From Prochlorococcus sp. AG-409-P03 (lineage in GTDB: Bacteria; Cyanobacteriota; Cyanobacteriia; PCC-6307; Cyanobiaceae), in assembly GCA_003215295.1 (NCBI GenBank), contig QCKN01000002.1, forward strand, positions 1 to 64,000: a stretch of DNA of 64,000 nucleotides, written 5' to 3'. Positions 1 to 8,626 of the stretch are shown piece by piece; within the stretch, counting starts at the first letter, position 1; each line of letters starts with the position of its first letter. The translations under genes were made by a program, and so were the position numbers. The notes under the pieces are model-generated. The model worked only from the letters and a program-made list of their open reading frames with translations, was not told where the DNA came from and did not search any database.

Positions 1-1
1 T

Positions 2-583
2 AGCAGTAAAGGGCTCGAATTCCCAGTGGTATTTCTTACTGGTATGGAGCAAGGGCTATTCCCAAGTTACCGTTCTTTGGATAATCCTTCAGCATTAGAG
101 GAAGAACGACGACTCTGCTACGTAGGACTGACAAGGGCCAAAGAGCAGTTATTCCTTTCGCATGCGACTGAAAGAAGGGTATGGGGAGGTATGAGAGAAG
201 CAGCCATACCTTCTATCTTCCTTTCTGAAATCCCTGCGGATCTGTTAAAAGGTGACCCTCCATTAACTGGTGGTACAGCATTAAGAAGAGATCATCACCT
301 TGAACGACTTTCAAGACTAGATCGAAATAATGCACATAGTGGAGGTAGCAACGCCGTATCACCTAATCCAAGTAATGCTGTAAGACGTAGATATACAAAT
401 CCAACACAATCAAAAGAATGGGCGATAGGAGACAAAGTCATTCATTCAAGCTTTGGAGAGGGAGAAATAACACATACTTTTGGTTCAGGGGAAAAAATCT
501 CTATAGCTGTCAAGTTCCAAGGAATGGGTTCTAAAATTCTTGACCCAAGGCTTGCTCCAATCAAAGCATTAGGAGTTAATTAA
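2..583 (+). CDS. UvrD/PcrA-family DNA helicase, C-terminal part (gene starts before window)
   Basis: Superfamily 1 ATP-dependent 3'-5' DNA helicase used in nucleotide excision repair and replication restart. The open frame runs in from the window edge, so the gene is cut off at its 5' side; the GTG at 26 is internal. Visible are helicase motif V (SSKGLEFPVVFLTGMEQGLF) and motif VI (EERRLCYVGLTRAKEQL, with the Arg that contacts ATP). After a low-complexity linker the last 50 residues (WAIGDKVIHSSFGEG onward) match the small Tudor-like C-terminal domain of PcrA/UvrD. About 193 residues are seen. The family assignment is secure; PcrA versus UvrD naming is arbitrary here. Confidence 0.93.
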   Translation, partial: SSKGLEFPVVFLTGMEQGLFPSYRSLDNPSALEEERRLCYVGLTRAKEQLFLSHATERRVWGGMREAAIPSIFLSEIPADLLKGDPPLTGGTALRRDHHLERLSRLDRNNAHSGGSNAVSPNPSNAVRRRYTNPTQSKEWAIGDKVIHSSFGEGEITHTFGSGEKISIAVKFQGMGSKILDPRLAPIKALGVN

Positions 584-641
584 AACATAAAGATATGCAA
601 TTAAGAGTCCTTCACAAAAAGTCTCAGTCATCAAAGCCATA

Positions 642-1898
642 ATGGTTACCTTTGAACCTGGAAATTGTCTCCGACTTCCAGATTTACCAAAGAACTTATT
701 TGACATTCTTAATAAAGCCAGTTCAAAGGCAGGCATAAGTCGTGTTGCGCTAGTTGGAGGAGCAGTAAGAGATTTATGTTTTCATATCTTTTTTAATGGC
801 CCTTTACCAGAACTACAAGATTTAGACTTTATAGTGGAAGGTTCTGCATCAAGATTAGCAAAAGAAATCAAGAATTATATCGATCATTGTCGACTTTCTA
901 AATGGAAAATCTACAAAGATTTTGACACTGTTGAAATGAAAATTGATGGTGTTGCAGTAGATATAGCAACATCCAGAAGAGAAACTTACTCAGTACTAGG
1001 AGAGAATCCGGCAATCTCACCTTGCTCAATAGAGAAAGATCTTGCAAGAAGAGATTTTACAGTAAATGCAATTGCAATAGATATATCAGATTTGACGTTA
1101 ATAGATCCATACAATGGCATAAAAGATCTCAAAGAGAAAAAGCTTAATTTCCTAAGTAAGATGAGTGTATCTCAAGATCCTACTAGAGTAATAAGAGGAG
1201 CAAGGTATGCAGCTAGATTAAACTTTGATTTGTCTACAGAAGCACTAAACCAAGTTAAATCAACAATTCAGGATTGGCCTTGGTCTTGGCATTTTAAAGA
1301 CAATGAATCCCTTGTACCAACTTCTCTCTCGACCAGATTAAGACTTGAACTTACTCTATTAATCGAAAAAGAGCCCATTTGGGAAGCACTCAACCATCTC
1401 AATAATTGGGGAGCTTTTTCTTTAATTGATAAAAAATTCTGTTTCAAAAGAAGCTATAGACGAAAGTTAAGTTGGGCCACAAAGTTGAAAGCAAATAGGT
1501 TAATAGCTCTAATCTTACTATTTGAGAATCCAGAACTAGTTGGGAAAAGATTAAAAGTAACTCTCAAAGAACAAAAGTTAATCAGTGAGGCTATTACTAT
1601 AGAGAATTTTCTTAAGCAGAAAAATATTAATGATGAATGTTCTAAGTGGACTCCATTAAAATGGTGCCAAGAGATAGAAAGCAAGAATTGGAGCACTGAA
1701 GCAATAGCTCTGGCAATATCCATTGGTGTACCAGAGTGGAAGTCACTACTTCGTTGGTTAGGGCATTGGAGACTAATAAAGTCTCCAATCTCAGGCAAAG
1801 ATTTAATTGCAAGTGGCTGGCAACCTGGACCACTATTAGGAGCAGAATTAAAGAGACTTAGAGAAGTACAACTCAAGCAAATAATGAAGAGAAATTAA
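642..1898 (+). CDS. cca: CCA tRNA nucleotidyltransferase / poly(A) polymerase family
   Basis: Class II nucleotidyltransferase that adds or repairs the 3' CCA of tRNA, acting in the cytoplasm. The 418-residue protein has the head-domain signature VGGAVRDL (about 38-46), the metal-binding pair in DLDFIVEG, the RRDFTVNAIAID motif near 140 and the VIRGARYAARL neck motif near 185. The C-terminal half is helical and poorly conserved, as in the family. Both tRNAs seen in the window lack an encoded CCA, so such an enzyme is needed. The family also contains poly(A) polymerases, and motifs alone do not separate the two; the CCA role is the likelier one in a cyanobacterium. Confidence 0.9.
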   Translation: MVTFEPGNCLRLPDLPKNLFDILNKASSKAGISRVALVGGAVRDLCFHIFFNGPLPELQDLDFIVEGSASRLAKEIKNYIDHCRLSKWKIYKDFDTVEMKIDGVAVDIATSRRETYSVLGENPAISPCSIEKDLARRDFTVNAIAIDISDLTLIDPYNGIKDLKEKKLNFLSKMSVSQDPTRVIRGARYAARLNFDLSTEALNQVKSTIQDWPWSWHFKDNESLVPTSLSTRLRLELTLLIEKEPIWEALNHLNNWGAFSLIDKKFCFKRSYRRKLSWATKLKANRLIALILLFENPELVGKRLKVTLKEQKLISEAITIENFLKQKNINDECSKWTPLKWCQEIESKNWSTEAIALAISIGVPEWKSLLRWLGHWRLIKSPISGKDLIASGWQPGPLLGAELKRLREVQLKQIMKRN

Positions 1899-1923
1899 AT
1901 AAAGAAATTAGCAAGTAATTACT

Positions 1924-4116
1924 TTATTTCTTATTGCCCAAGACAACCTCTCCTATCGGCTTCCATGGCCCATTCTTTACAAGTCCAAATGCAAATTCAG
2001 CTGGGCATGAAATTAATAAAGGCCCACATGTCTGAGGGTCTACTATTAGCTCTAAAATCGCTTTATAGGATGAGTCACAAAAAGGGATATCTTCAAAATT
2101 TAATTTCACAAGTGGCTGATTAACACCATTTGGGCTAAGCAACTCCCAAGCTTTTCTATTGGAAGGCGCAAGAGTACTAAAACAGCCACATGAAAGCAAC
2201 TCAAGCGCACCATTTAATGAAGGAATCTTATCAGCATAAAGCTTTACATTTAAAGGGATCAAACCCTTTGCTGCACGACCAGAATTGCTCATCTTTAACA
2301 TTTCACCTAGGTGACCAAGTAAACCGAATCCAGTAACATCAGTGCAAGCATGTATACAATTAGTCTCTGGACTCTCTTGACATTTCTGCAATAGAGAATC
2401 CAAAAGATAATGCTGACTTTCAGAAAGTTTTGCAATAGCAAGATCAAGGTCTTCTAGATTTACCAGGCCCTTCATTGCCCCTGCAAAAATCACACCACTG
2501 CCTAACTCCTTGCTAATAAGTAAAACATCTCCTGGCTGAAGCCCACCTTTCCTCCAGGGGGGCTGGCCTAGAGGTAAAAAACCATTAACAGTCACAGCTA
2601 TTTGCAGCCCAAGGCTACTGGGTTCAGGAGAGACACTTCTGGACTCAAGCGTGTGCCCCCCAATCAGTTCTGCCCCCTGCTCCTTCAATGCTGATTGAAC
2701 TCCTGAAAGTGCCTGAACCAGTAATTCCTTTTGTAGCTTCTCTGCAATTGCAGGGAGAGTAATAACAACCTGAGCAGTATCGACAGGAGCACCACTTGCC
2801 CAAAGATCAGAGCAAGAGTGCAATGCTGTTAAACGACCATTGAGCCAAGGGTCACTTACCAAAGCAGGAAATCCATCAACACTCTGCAGCAAATTCCGCT
2901 CTTTAGAAAACCTACTTATACAAACAGCATCTTCTGGTTCACTTCCCAACAAGTTCAGTTCCACTTCCTCCAGTGCTTCTTTGAGCGGTTGGGCTCCAAG
3001 TTTTGCCGCACAACCTCTACAAGCTTCATCTAACCCAAACGCATTCGACATACTTGGCAAAAGTCGAAATTTTTCAACAAATTGTCGGTCAATAGCCTCT
3101 TTTATCCACCACAACCAACGATTAGGACCAAGAAAGACATTCCCAAAAAACAGCCAAGCAACCGAAGTTTCTTCAGTATGTCCCCCTAATAACTGCATTG
3201 CGCGACGCTGAGGCCGCCAAGAGAGTGGTTCCAAACCTCTAAGAATTCGCTCAATGTTTCGTGCTAATGGTTTTGCTGCCCGCACAGCCCAAACTCCTGA
3301 AGGAGGACGAAAGTGATTGGCTAAGACAGCACAATCTCCTACTGCAAAAACATTGCTGTGTCCAACGACTTGAAGCGTGTCGATAGTTATAACTCTGCCA
3401 CATTCATCAACTGGCAAATTGTTTTCCCCTAACCATTTAGGACCTCTGTTTCCAGTGCACAAAAGTGCTGGACCTGGAATCAAGGTTTTACCTACAACCA
3501 ATTTGATATTTGCATCCACAATTGCGCGTTTCAACTCAGGTCTCAAACGATCGGTACGAGCATTTAAATGCAGTGGACGTTGTGGCCATCGCTTTCGCAA
3601 AGCAAAAGCAATCTCTAAGCCAGCCAAGCCATCACCGACAACAGTCAATGGTTCTAAGCTTAAAGAAAAAGGTTGTCTATCTAAACTTTCTATTAAAGAT
3701 AAAGAGTGGTCAAGAGGCCTAATCGGAGCAACTAGGTCTTTACAAGCAAATTGAAAGTTCTTTTCTTCATAAAAAGTTTCCGAACCCACATCTATGCTAA
3801 CTCGATCGAAATGAATGGCCGGCCTATTATTCAAGTAAAGGTGATTGCTTTGACAATCAATGCCTACGATTTCTGAAGCAATAAAAGAAGCGCCAATCCT
3901 GTCAGACAATCGACGTATATTCAAACAAACCTCATCCCTTTTATATTTTCCGGAAATCAAACCAGGAAGCATTCCTGAATAAAGCGTTCCACTGTCTCTA
4001 CTAACAACAGTTATGAAGCCTTGAGGCCGCAAATTGGGTTTCATGGCCCAGCGCAACAAAAGGAGGGCATGAGTATGCCCTCCGCCAGCAAGGACTAGAT
4101 GATGGTCAGCCAACAT
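1924..4116 (-). CDS. selD: NADH dehydrogenase-like / selenide, water dikinase fusion (SelD)
   Basis: A two-domain protein of 730 residues. Residues 1 to about 350 form a pyridine-nucleotide disulfide oxidoreductase of the NDH-2 type: FAD motif LAGGGHTHALLLLRW near the N terminus, second dinucleotide motif VVGDGLAGLEIAFAL near 160, and the FAD-contacting VFAVGDCAVL near 260. Residues from about 360 form a SelD domain, which makes selenophosphate from selenide and ATP; the catalytic Cys and Lys lie in CRGCAAKLG near 366-374, with Cys and no selenocysteine codon. This fusion is known in cyanobacteria. It fills its own transcription unit between convergent cca and mtnA. The natural selenium acceptor (probably 2-selenouridine in tRNA) is inferred, not seen. 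Confidence 0.9.
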   Translation of the reverse strand: MLADHHLVLAGGGHTHALLLLRWAMKPNLRPQGFITVVSRDSGTLYSGMLPGLISGKYKRDEVCLNIRRLSDRIGASFIASEIVGIDCQSNHLYLNNRPAIHFDRVSIDVGSETFYEEKNFQFACKDLVAPIRPLDHSLSLIESLDRQPFSLSLEPLTVVGDGLAGLEIAFALRKRWPQRPLHLNARTDRLRPELKRAIVDANIKLVVGKTLIPGPALLCTGNRGPKWLGENNLPVDECGRVITIDTLQVVGHSNVFAVGDCAVLANHFRPPSGVWAVRAAKPLARNIERILRGLEPLSWRPQRRAMQLLGGHTEETSVAWLFFGNVFLGPNRWLWWIKEAIDRQFVEKFRLLPSMSNAFGLDEACRGCAAKLGAQPLKEALEEVELNLLGSEPEDAVCISRFSKERNLLQSVDGFPALVSDPWLNGRLTALHSCSDLWASGAPVDTAQVVITLPAIAEKLQKELLVQALSGVQSALKEQGAELIGGHTLESRSVSPEPSSLGLQIAVTVNGFLPLGQPPWRKGGLQPGDVLLISKELGSGVIFAGAMKGLVNLEDLDLAIAKLSESQHYLLDSLLQKCQESPETNCIHACTDVTGFGLLGHLGEMLKMSNSGRAAKGLIPLNVKLYADKIPSLNGALELLSCGCFSTLAPSNRKAWELLSPNGVNQPLVKLNFEDIPFCDSSYKAILELIVDPQTCGPLLISCPAEFAFGLVKNGPWKPIGEVVLGNKK

Positions 4117-4230
4117 TATTTTGATGTGAATTGAACACTATGTGATGTATTCCTATACGCGGCATAAAAGTTATAGCTTAATAGCAAATCAAAAGACTCT
4201 TTTTAGATACAGTCAGAAGTGTTCGTTGAG

Positions 4231-5355
4231 CTAATTTTCTTCTGGAAATAGCCGTTTTAAACTTTCATAATTAGCCAGTGCCAATCCCCTTTCTGTGATA
4301 AGACCAGTAACTAACTCTGCAGGTGTGACATCAAAGGCAGGGTTATGTGCCCTGGTCTCAAAAGGACTAAGTTGAACACCTACTAATTCTGACCGGCATA
4401 CATTTGAATTACTAGATATTAATGCCCCTTGGATTTCATTAACTTCTCGTTCTGAACGACTCTCAATAGGGATTTCTGACAGTCCATCAGCAATAGACCA
4501 ATCAATAGTTGACGAAGGTACTGCTACATAAAAAGGAACTCCATTGTCCCTAGCAGCCAATGCCTTCAGATATGTACCAATCTTATTGCAAACATCTCCA
4601 GACTTCGTAACCCTATCTGCTCCAACAATCACAGCATCTACCTTGCCATGCTGCATCAAATGTCCTCCTGCATTATCAACAACCAAGGTATGGGGAACAC
4701 CCTCTCGTGACAATTCAAATGTAGTAAGACTTGCTCCTTGATTCCTTGGCCTAGTTTCATCTACCCAGACATGTAACTGCATGTCAGAACGATGTGCTTT
4801 ATAAATCGGAGCAAGAGCTGTACCCCAATCCACTGCCGCCAACCAACCAGCATTGCAATGGGTCAAAACATTCAACGGCTCTAACTCTTGGCCAGCAGGT
4901 CTCTCTTTAATGAGTTTCTTGAAAATATCAAATCCATAGCTAGCAATCGACTCACACATCGCAACATCTTCCATTGCTATCAAAGAAGCTTCCTCCCTCG
5001 CAACGGCGACACGCTCTGATTCCTTAACTGCTCCAACCCTTAATGAAACGCGATCCAGCGCCCAACGAAGGTTTATTGCTGTAGGTCGAGTTGAAATCAA
5101 TAAACGGTATGCCCTTTCCAGAGCGCTTTGACTCGGATCTTCTTGTAAAGCCAGCATCAATCCATATGCACCAGTAACACCTATCAATGGAGCACCTCGA
5201 ACTACCATTGAGCTAATTGCATCTGCAGCCTCTTTACATGTGCTCAAAGAAATCGTAGTAAATACATGTGGCAGCTTGGTTTGGTCAATCACCCCAACCG
5301 ACGAGCCATCACGTTCAAGCCAAATTGTTCTCCATGGATTACCATCAATATTCAT
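4231..5355 (-). CDS. mtnA: S-methyl-5-thioribose-1-phosphate isomerase
   Basis: Converts methylthioribose-1-phosphate to methylthioribulose-1-phosphate in the methionine salvage pathway. The 374-residue length fits the family (eIF2B-like fold). RGAPLIGVTGAYG (about 53-65) is the substrate-binding loop, LTHCNAGWLA near 165 carries the catalytic Cys, and VIVGADRVTKSGD near 245 the catalytic Asp. The divergent neighbour mtnP makes the substrate of this enzyme from methylthioadenosine, so the two form a functional pair across a 359-base intergenic region. No later-step genes (mtnB, mtnC, mtnD) are nearby. Confidence 0.96.
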   Translation of the reverse strand: MNIDGNPWRTIWLERDGSSVGVIDQTKLPHVFTTISLSTCKEAADAISSMVVRGAPLIGVTGAYGLMLALQEDPSQSALERAYRLLISTRPTAINLRWALDRVSLRVGAVKESERVAVAREEASLIAMEDVAMCESIASYGFDIFKKLIKERPAGQELEPLNVLTHCNAGWLAAVDWGTALAPIYKAHRSDMQLHVWVDETRPRNQGASLTTFELSREGVPHTLVVDNAGGHLMQHGKVDAVIVGADRVTKSGDVCNKIGTYLKALAARDNGVPFYVAVPSSTIDWSIADGLSEIPIESRSEREVNEIQGALISSNSNVCRSELVGVQLSPFETRAHNPAFDVTPAELVTGLITERGLALANYESLKRLFPEEN

Positions 5356-5714
5356 AATGAATCGAAATGAAAAGACAATGATTACTTGAACTATATAAAG
5401 CTAAAGAGTGTATTTATAATTCATTTTGAAACAAAGAAACCTAAAGTTCATTATCAATGATTACCTAGGTCTTCAAGGTAAGCTATCAAAACAAAATAAA
5501 CCAAGGACATAGCAATCTTAGAATACAAACTAGAATTAGAATTCTATACATCGCGAATGCTATCAAGGGATATATCTTTAAATTCTCCTTAGATCTTTAC
5601 TTTCATATTTAATCCAACATATCAATCACTAATATGGTTTTGGTCTTTATGTCTATCAAAGAAACTACATCAATAGTCAAGCAGCTATTATATTGGTGAG
5701 TTGAAAAGGATTAA
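5356..5714. other. mtnA-mtnP divergent intergenic region
   Basis: A 359-base AT-rich stretch between two divergent genes. It should hold both promoters. I see no convincing small coding frame, tRNA, riboswitch or strong hairpin in it; only short A/T tracts and weak -10-like sequences on both strands. Confidence 0.6.
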
Positions 5715-6620
5715 TTGCCAGAATCAGATCACTCGATACTTAATAATTCGAGACTTGGGGTCTTAGGAGGCAGCGGGCTGTACTCCATAGAAGACCTCAA
5801 AGAGGTAGAAGAAGTCACAATCGAGACTCCTTTTGGCCTGCCTTCAGATAAATTACGCGTCGGCAAATTAGGAGGAATGGAAGTTGTTTTCCTTGCTCGT
5901 CATGGCAGGCATCATACATTTACTCCAACTGAAGTTCCCTACCGAGCAAATATATGGGCCCTTAGATCATTAGGCGTACGATGGATTTTATCTCCATCCG
6001 CAGTTGGTTCTCTTCAAGAGCAGGTGCGTCCACTTGACATGGTTGTACCCGATCAATTCATTGATCGGACACATCAGCGACCACTTACATTCTTCTCAGA
6101 TGGTGCGGTAGCTCATGTAACTATGGCAGATCCTTTTTGCCCAAATCTTTCCCGATTATTAGCCGATGTAGGGGAAAAACTCATGCCAGAAGGACGCCAA
6201 TTACATAGAGGCGGTACATATCTGGCCATGGAAGGGCCGGCATTTTCTACACGCGCAGAATCAAATCTATACAGAAACTGGGGCTGCACCGTCATTGGTA
6301 TGACAAATCATACAGAAGCAAGGCTTGCAAGAGAAGCAGAAATTGCATATGCATCTCTTTCAATGGCAACTGATTATGATTGCTGGCATGAAGGGCATGA
6401 AAATGTAACTGTCGAAATGATCATCGAAAACCTTCATTCGAATGCAAAATTGGCCTGCAAAATCATCTCAGAGACATCTAAACAAATCTCGGCATTAAGG
6501 CCAGCAAGCACTGCTCATTCTGCGCTGAAAGATGGACTCATGACTGCAAAAGAACGAGTCCCTATTAAAACCAGAGAAAAAGTTGACTTGTTTACAAGGC
6601 CCTACTGGGGAAAGGTTTAA
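5715..6620 (+). CDS. mtnP: S-methyl-5'-thioadenosine phosphorylase
   Basis: Phosphorolyses 5'-methylthioadenosine to adenine and methylthioribose-1-phosphate. The 301-residue protein shows the phosphate-binding GVLGGSGLYSIE loop at the N terminus, the ARHGRHHTFTPTEVPYRAN segment near 55-75, and GMTNHTEARLAREAEIAYAS followed by DYDCWHEGHE, the C-terminal family signature. Start choice: an in-frame TAA immediately precedes the TTG at 5715, and AAAAGGA lies just upstream, so TTG is the only plausible start. It is divergent from mtnA. A strong terminator hairpin follows the stop. Confidence 0.95.
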   Translation: MPESDHSILNNSRLGVLGGSGLYSIEDLKEVEEVTIETPFGLPSDKLRVGKLGGMEVVFLARHGRHHTFTPTEVPYRANIWALRSLGVRWILSPSAVGSLQEQVRPLDMVVPDQFIDRTHQRPLTFFSDGAVAHVTMADPFCPNLSRLLADVGEKLMPEGRQLHRGGTYLAMEGPAFSTRAESNLYRNWGCTVIGMTNHTEARLAREAEIAYASLSMATDYDCWHEGHENVTVEMIIENLHSNAKLACKIISETSKQISALRPASTAHSALKDGLMTAKERVPIKTREKVDLFTRPYWGKV

Positions 6621-6649
6621 GACTTTTTCTAATGTCTAAAAAAAGTACA

Positions 6650-6690
6650 AAATAAAGGCCTTGCTTAGTAAACAAGCAAGGCCTTTATTT
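6650..6690. terminator. Bidirectional terminator between mtnP and psbJ
   Basis: A perfect 17-base inverted repeat (6650-6666 and 6674-6690) with a 7-base loop. The stem has a GC-rich core (AAGGCCTTGCTT) and ends in A/T-rich sequence on both sides, so it can work for the convergent mtnP and psbE-F-L-J transcripts. Confidence 0.85.
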
Positions 6691-6748
6691 AAATAACTGG
6701 GAACCCATTGTTAGAAACTCGCTAAGGAGTCACTAAAGCAAAGTGGAT

Positions 6749-6949
6749 TTAATAGGTTGCGTTACCAATTCCTGTATAGGAACCGTAAAAGAAGATACCC
6801 AGAACAAAAATTACAGCTATTCCACCTGCTGTTGCCACAACCCACAAGGGCAGTGACCCTTCAGTCCAACGACGTTCCCATGAAACTGCTGGACGTCCAT
6901 CTGGCAGGCGGTCAGGTATGCGTCCGTCTGGTCCCTTAAGTTTGCTCAT
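6749..6949 (-). CDS. psbJ: Photosystem II protein J
   Basis: Small one-helix subunit of photosystem II next to cytochrome b559, affecting plastoquinone exchange at the QB side. The 66-residue product has the hydrophilic N-terminal stretch [19 protein letters not shown] and one membrane helix ([19 protein letters not shown]) ending [11 protein letters not shown], the PsbJ signature. It is last in the rubA-ycf48-psbE-F-L-J cluster, directly before the terminator hairpin. Length and sequence are ordinary for marine picocyanobacteria. Confidence 0.96.
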   Translation of the reverse strand: MSKLKGPDGRIPDRLPDGRPAVSWERRWTEGSLPLWVVATAGGIAVIFVLGIFFYGSYTGIGNATY

Positions 6950-6961
6950 GATTCAAAAGGC

Positions 6962-7081
6962 TCAATTAAAGAAATAGCTGGAAAACAAAATCCCCATCAC
7001 AAAAACCAGCAATAGGCCTAAGTAAAGGCTTGTGCGGTTCAGCTCAACCGGCAGTTTGTTGGGGTTCGGGTTGACTTGCAT
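6962..7081 (-). CDS. psbL: Photosystem II reaction centre protein L
   Basis: A 39-residue one-helix photosystem II subunit at the dimer interface, needed for QA function. The translation begins [20 protein letters not shown] and continues as a hydrophobic helix ending FSSYFFN, which is unmistakably PsbL. It sits 12 bases upstream of psbJ and 19 bases downstream of psbF in the same operon. Confidence 0.96.
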   Translation of the reverse strand: MQVNPNPNKLPVELNRTSLYLGLLLVFVMGILFSSYFFN

Positions 7082-7100
7082 AGCTAATAAAGGTGAGCAA

Positions 7101-7241
7101 TCAGCGACGTATGAACTGCATAGCAGCTATAGCGCCTAAGAAAAACACCGTGGGAACACCCAGGGCGTGAACGGCAAAAAATCTAACCGTAAAAATCGGA
7201 TAGACGCGTTCTGATTGGAGTGGTGCAGTGGATTGTGTCAT
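7101..7241 (-). CDS. psbF: Cytochrome b559 beta subunit
   Basis: Single-helix subunit that with PsbE holds the b559 heme in photosystem II. The 46-residue product reads [20 protein letters not shown] then a hydrophobic stretch ending AMQFIRR. The heme-ligand His is present (residue 25). The preceding segment is unusual: the family normally has Arg-Trp-Leu-Ala-Val-His, but here Trp and Leu are both Phe. It lies 3 bases after psbE, so the two are surely co-transcribed and co-translated. See the finding on the heme pocket. Confidence 0.95.
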   Translation of the reverse strand: MTQSTAPLQSERVYPIFTVRFFAVHALGVPTVFFLGAIAAMQFIRR

Positions 7242-7244
7242 GGT

Positions 7245-7493
7245 TTATTTCAAGCGCAGGTCGAGTTGTGACTTGGATTCAAAGCGCTGGCTTACAACAG
7301 GAGCCTTTGTCTCAGAAGCCTGAAAATAGGCATCTGGTCTAGGAGTCCCGAAGGTGTCGTAAGCAAGGCCAGTTGACACAAACAAGAATCCTGAGACGAA
7401 AATCGCCGGAAGGGTCACAATTTGTATAACCCAAAACTTGATGTCAGTGACAATTTCAAAAAACGGGCGTTCCCCGGTTGAGCCGGCAGCCAT
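7245..7493 (-). CDS. psbE: Cytochrome b559 alpha subunit, lacking the usual heme-ligand His
   Basis: The 82-residue product has the PsbE N terminus ([13 protein letters not shown]), one membrane helix, the lumenal [17 protein letters not shown] motif and the C-terminal tail typical of Prochlorococcus. Over the helix start, where the family reads Arg-Tyr-Trp-Val-Ile-His, this protein reads Lys-Phe-Trp-Val-Ile-Gln (19-24). Residue 24, the position of the axial heme ligand, is CAA (bases 7422-7424, minus strand). The frame is intact and the rest of the gene is well conserved, so it is not an obvious pseudogene. First psb gene after ycf48 in the operon. Confidence 0.93.
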   Translation of the reverse strand: MAAGSTGERPFFEIVTDIKFWVIQIVTLPAIFVSGFLFVSTGLAYDTFGTPRPDAYFQASETKAPVVSQRFESKSQLDLRLK

Positions 7494-7536
7494 AGCCTAA
7501 TGCGTATCAGCCTGTAGATCTTATCAAGGTTCCGCC

Positions 7537-8613
7537 TCAACTTTGTACATCCAATACAGGCATGGTTACAGAGCGTTGTGCATCTACATCTAATCCGGGG
7601 GTTTTGCCTGCCCATCTGAGCAATGTTCCACGCTCTCCTAAGACAAAGCCTTTAGAGCTATCAGTACCATTTGCTTCAGTAAACAAAATTCTTATGAGGT
7701 TGGATGGCTGCCTGTCCCCAACAGGATCTACTTGCCATTTCTGACCACCGTCTTTACTGACCAAAAGGGTTCCATTTCCCCCTGCAGCCCAAATTTGTCC
7801 TGCAGGATCCCATGCCAAATCCAAATAGTTATATCCATTGGTTATAGGAACTATTGGCTTTCTCCAACTTTCTATATCTCCATCCTCATCATTAAAACGA
7901 ATCTCGGCGCCCCTAGAAAGCATCCACAACTTGCCACTAGGTTGGTAACCAATTGTTTGAACTCTCTTACTACTTGCTCTCTGATGGGGCTGCCACGCGT
8001 CTTCATCAGCTTCAAGAGTGGCAAAGAAATTTCCCAAGCTCGAGACACTCACATAACCACCATCCTTGGATCGCCTTAAATCTCTAATCCCTCCTGACGC
8101 CTCGCTGACCTTACCTTCCCAATTAGCACCGCCGTCTTTTGTTGTATACACAGCCCCTGCAGTAGTGGCTAGCTCTGCCGAATCATTCCCCAAAGTGGTT
8201 ATGAGATAAGGGTCACCCGGTAATTTGCTACCTATCAAGAGACGCATCCAATTTTGACCACCGTCATTAGTGTGCATTACCAAGCCTGGCTGCCCAGCAA
8301 TCCATCCTTCCTCCCCAAGGAAGTCAATACTTATTAAGCGGAAGTTTTCTTCACTAGGAATATCAAGATTACGTTCATTCCAAGTATCCCCTCCATCATT
8401 AGTCTCCATGATCATGCGATTGGTGCCAATGAGGAATCCACGGTTTTCGTCAACAAAACCAATATCCAGTGGATTTGCTTCGGTGTTCAGTGAAACTTCA
8501 CTCCAAGGACTCGTAGTAGCCATTGGCAAAGTCGTTGAAACACAGCCACCAAGACCAAGGCCTAAGCAGACCACAAGAGACAAGTTCAAGAATGTAGTAA
8601 AGACGCGATTCAT
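7537..8613 (-). CDS. ycf48: Photosystem II assembly/stability factor Ycf48 (HCF136-like)
   Basis: Lumenal beta-propeller protein that binds newly made D1 during photosystem II assembly and repair. The 358-residue protein starts with a lipoprotein-type signal (hydrophobic [12 protein letters not shown] with lipobox Cys at 24). Repeated blade motifs of the form DGGxxW are visible ([36 protein letters not shown]), as in BNR-type propellers. It lies between rubA and psbE, the conserved cyanobacterial order of genes for early assembly of the D1/D2/b559 module. Confidence 0.95.
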   Translation of the reverse strand: MNRVFTTFLNLSLVVCLGLGLGGCVSTTLPMATTSPWSEVSLNTEANPLDIGFVDENRGFLIGTNRMIMETNDGGDTWNERNLDIPSEENFRLISIDFLGEEGWIAGQPGLVMHTNDGGQNWMRLLIGSKLPGDPYLITTLGNDSAELATTAGAVYTTKDGGANWEGKVSEASGGIRDLRRSKDGGYVSVSSLGNFFATLEADEDAWQPHQRASSKRVQTIGYQPSGKLWMLSRGAEIRFNDEDGDIESWRKPIVPITNGYNYLDLAWDPAGQIWAAGGNGTLLVSKDGGQKWQVDPVGDRQPSNLIRILFTEANGTDSSKGFVLGERGTLLRWAGKTPGLDVDAQRSVTMPVLDVQS

Positions 8614-8626
8614 AGCTTTAAAACGA

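Noticed and set aside
1454-1876. Long antisense frames inside cca, selD and other genes
   Set aside because: They oppose genes with clear family motifs and have no recognisable domains; shadows of coding sequence.
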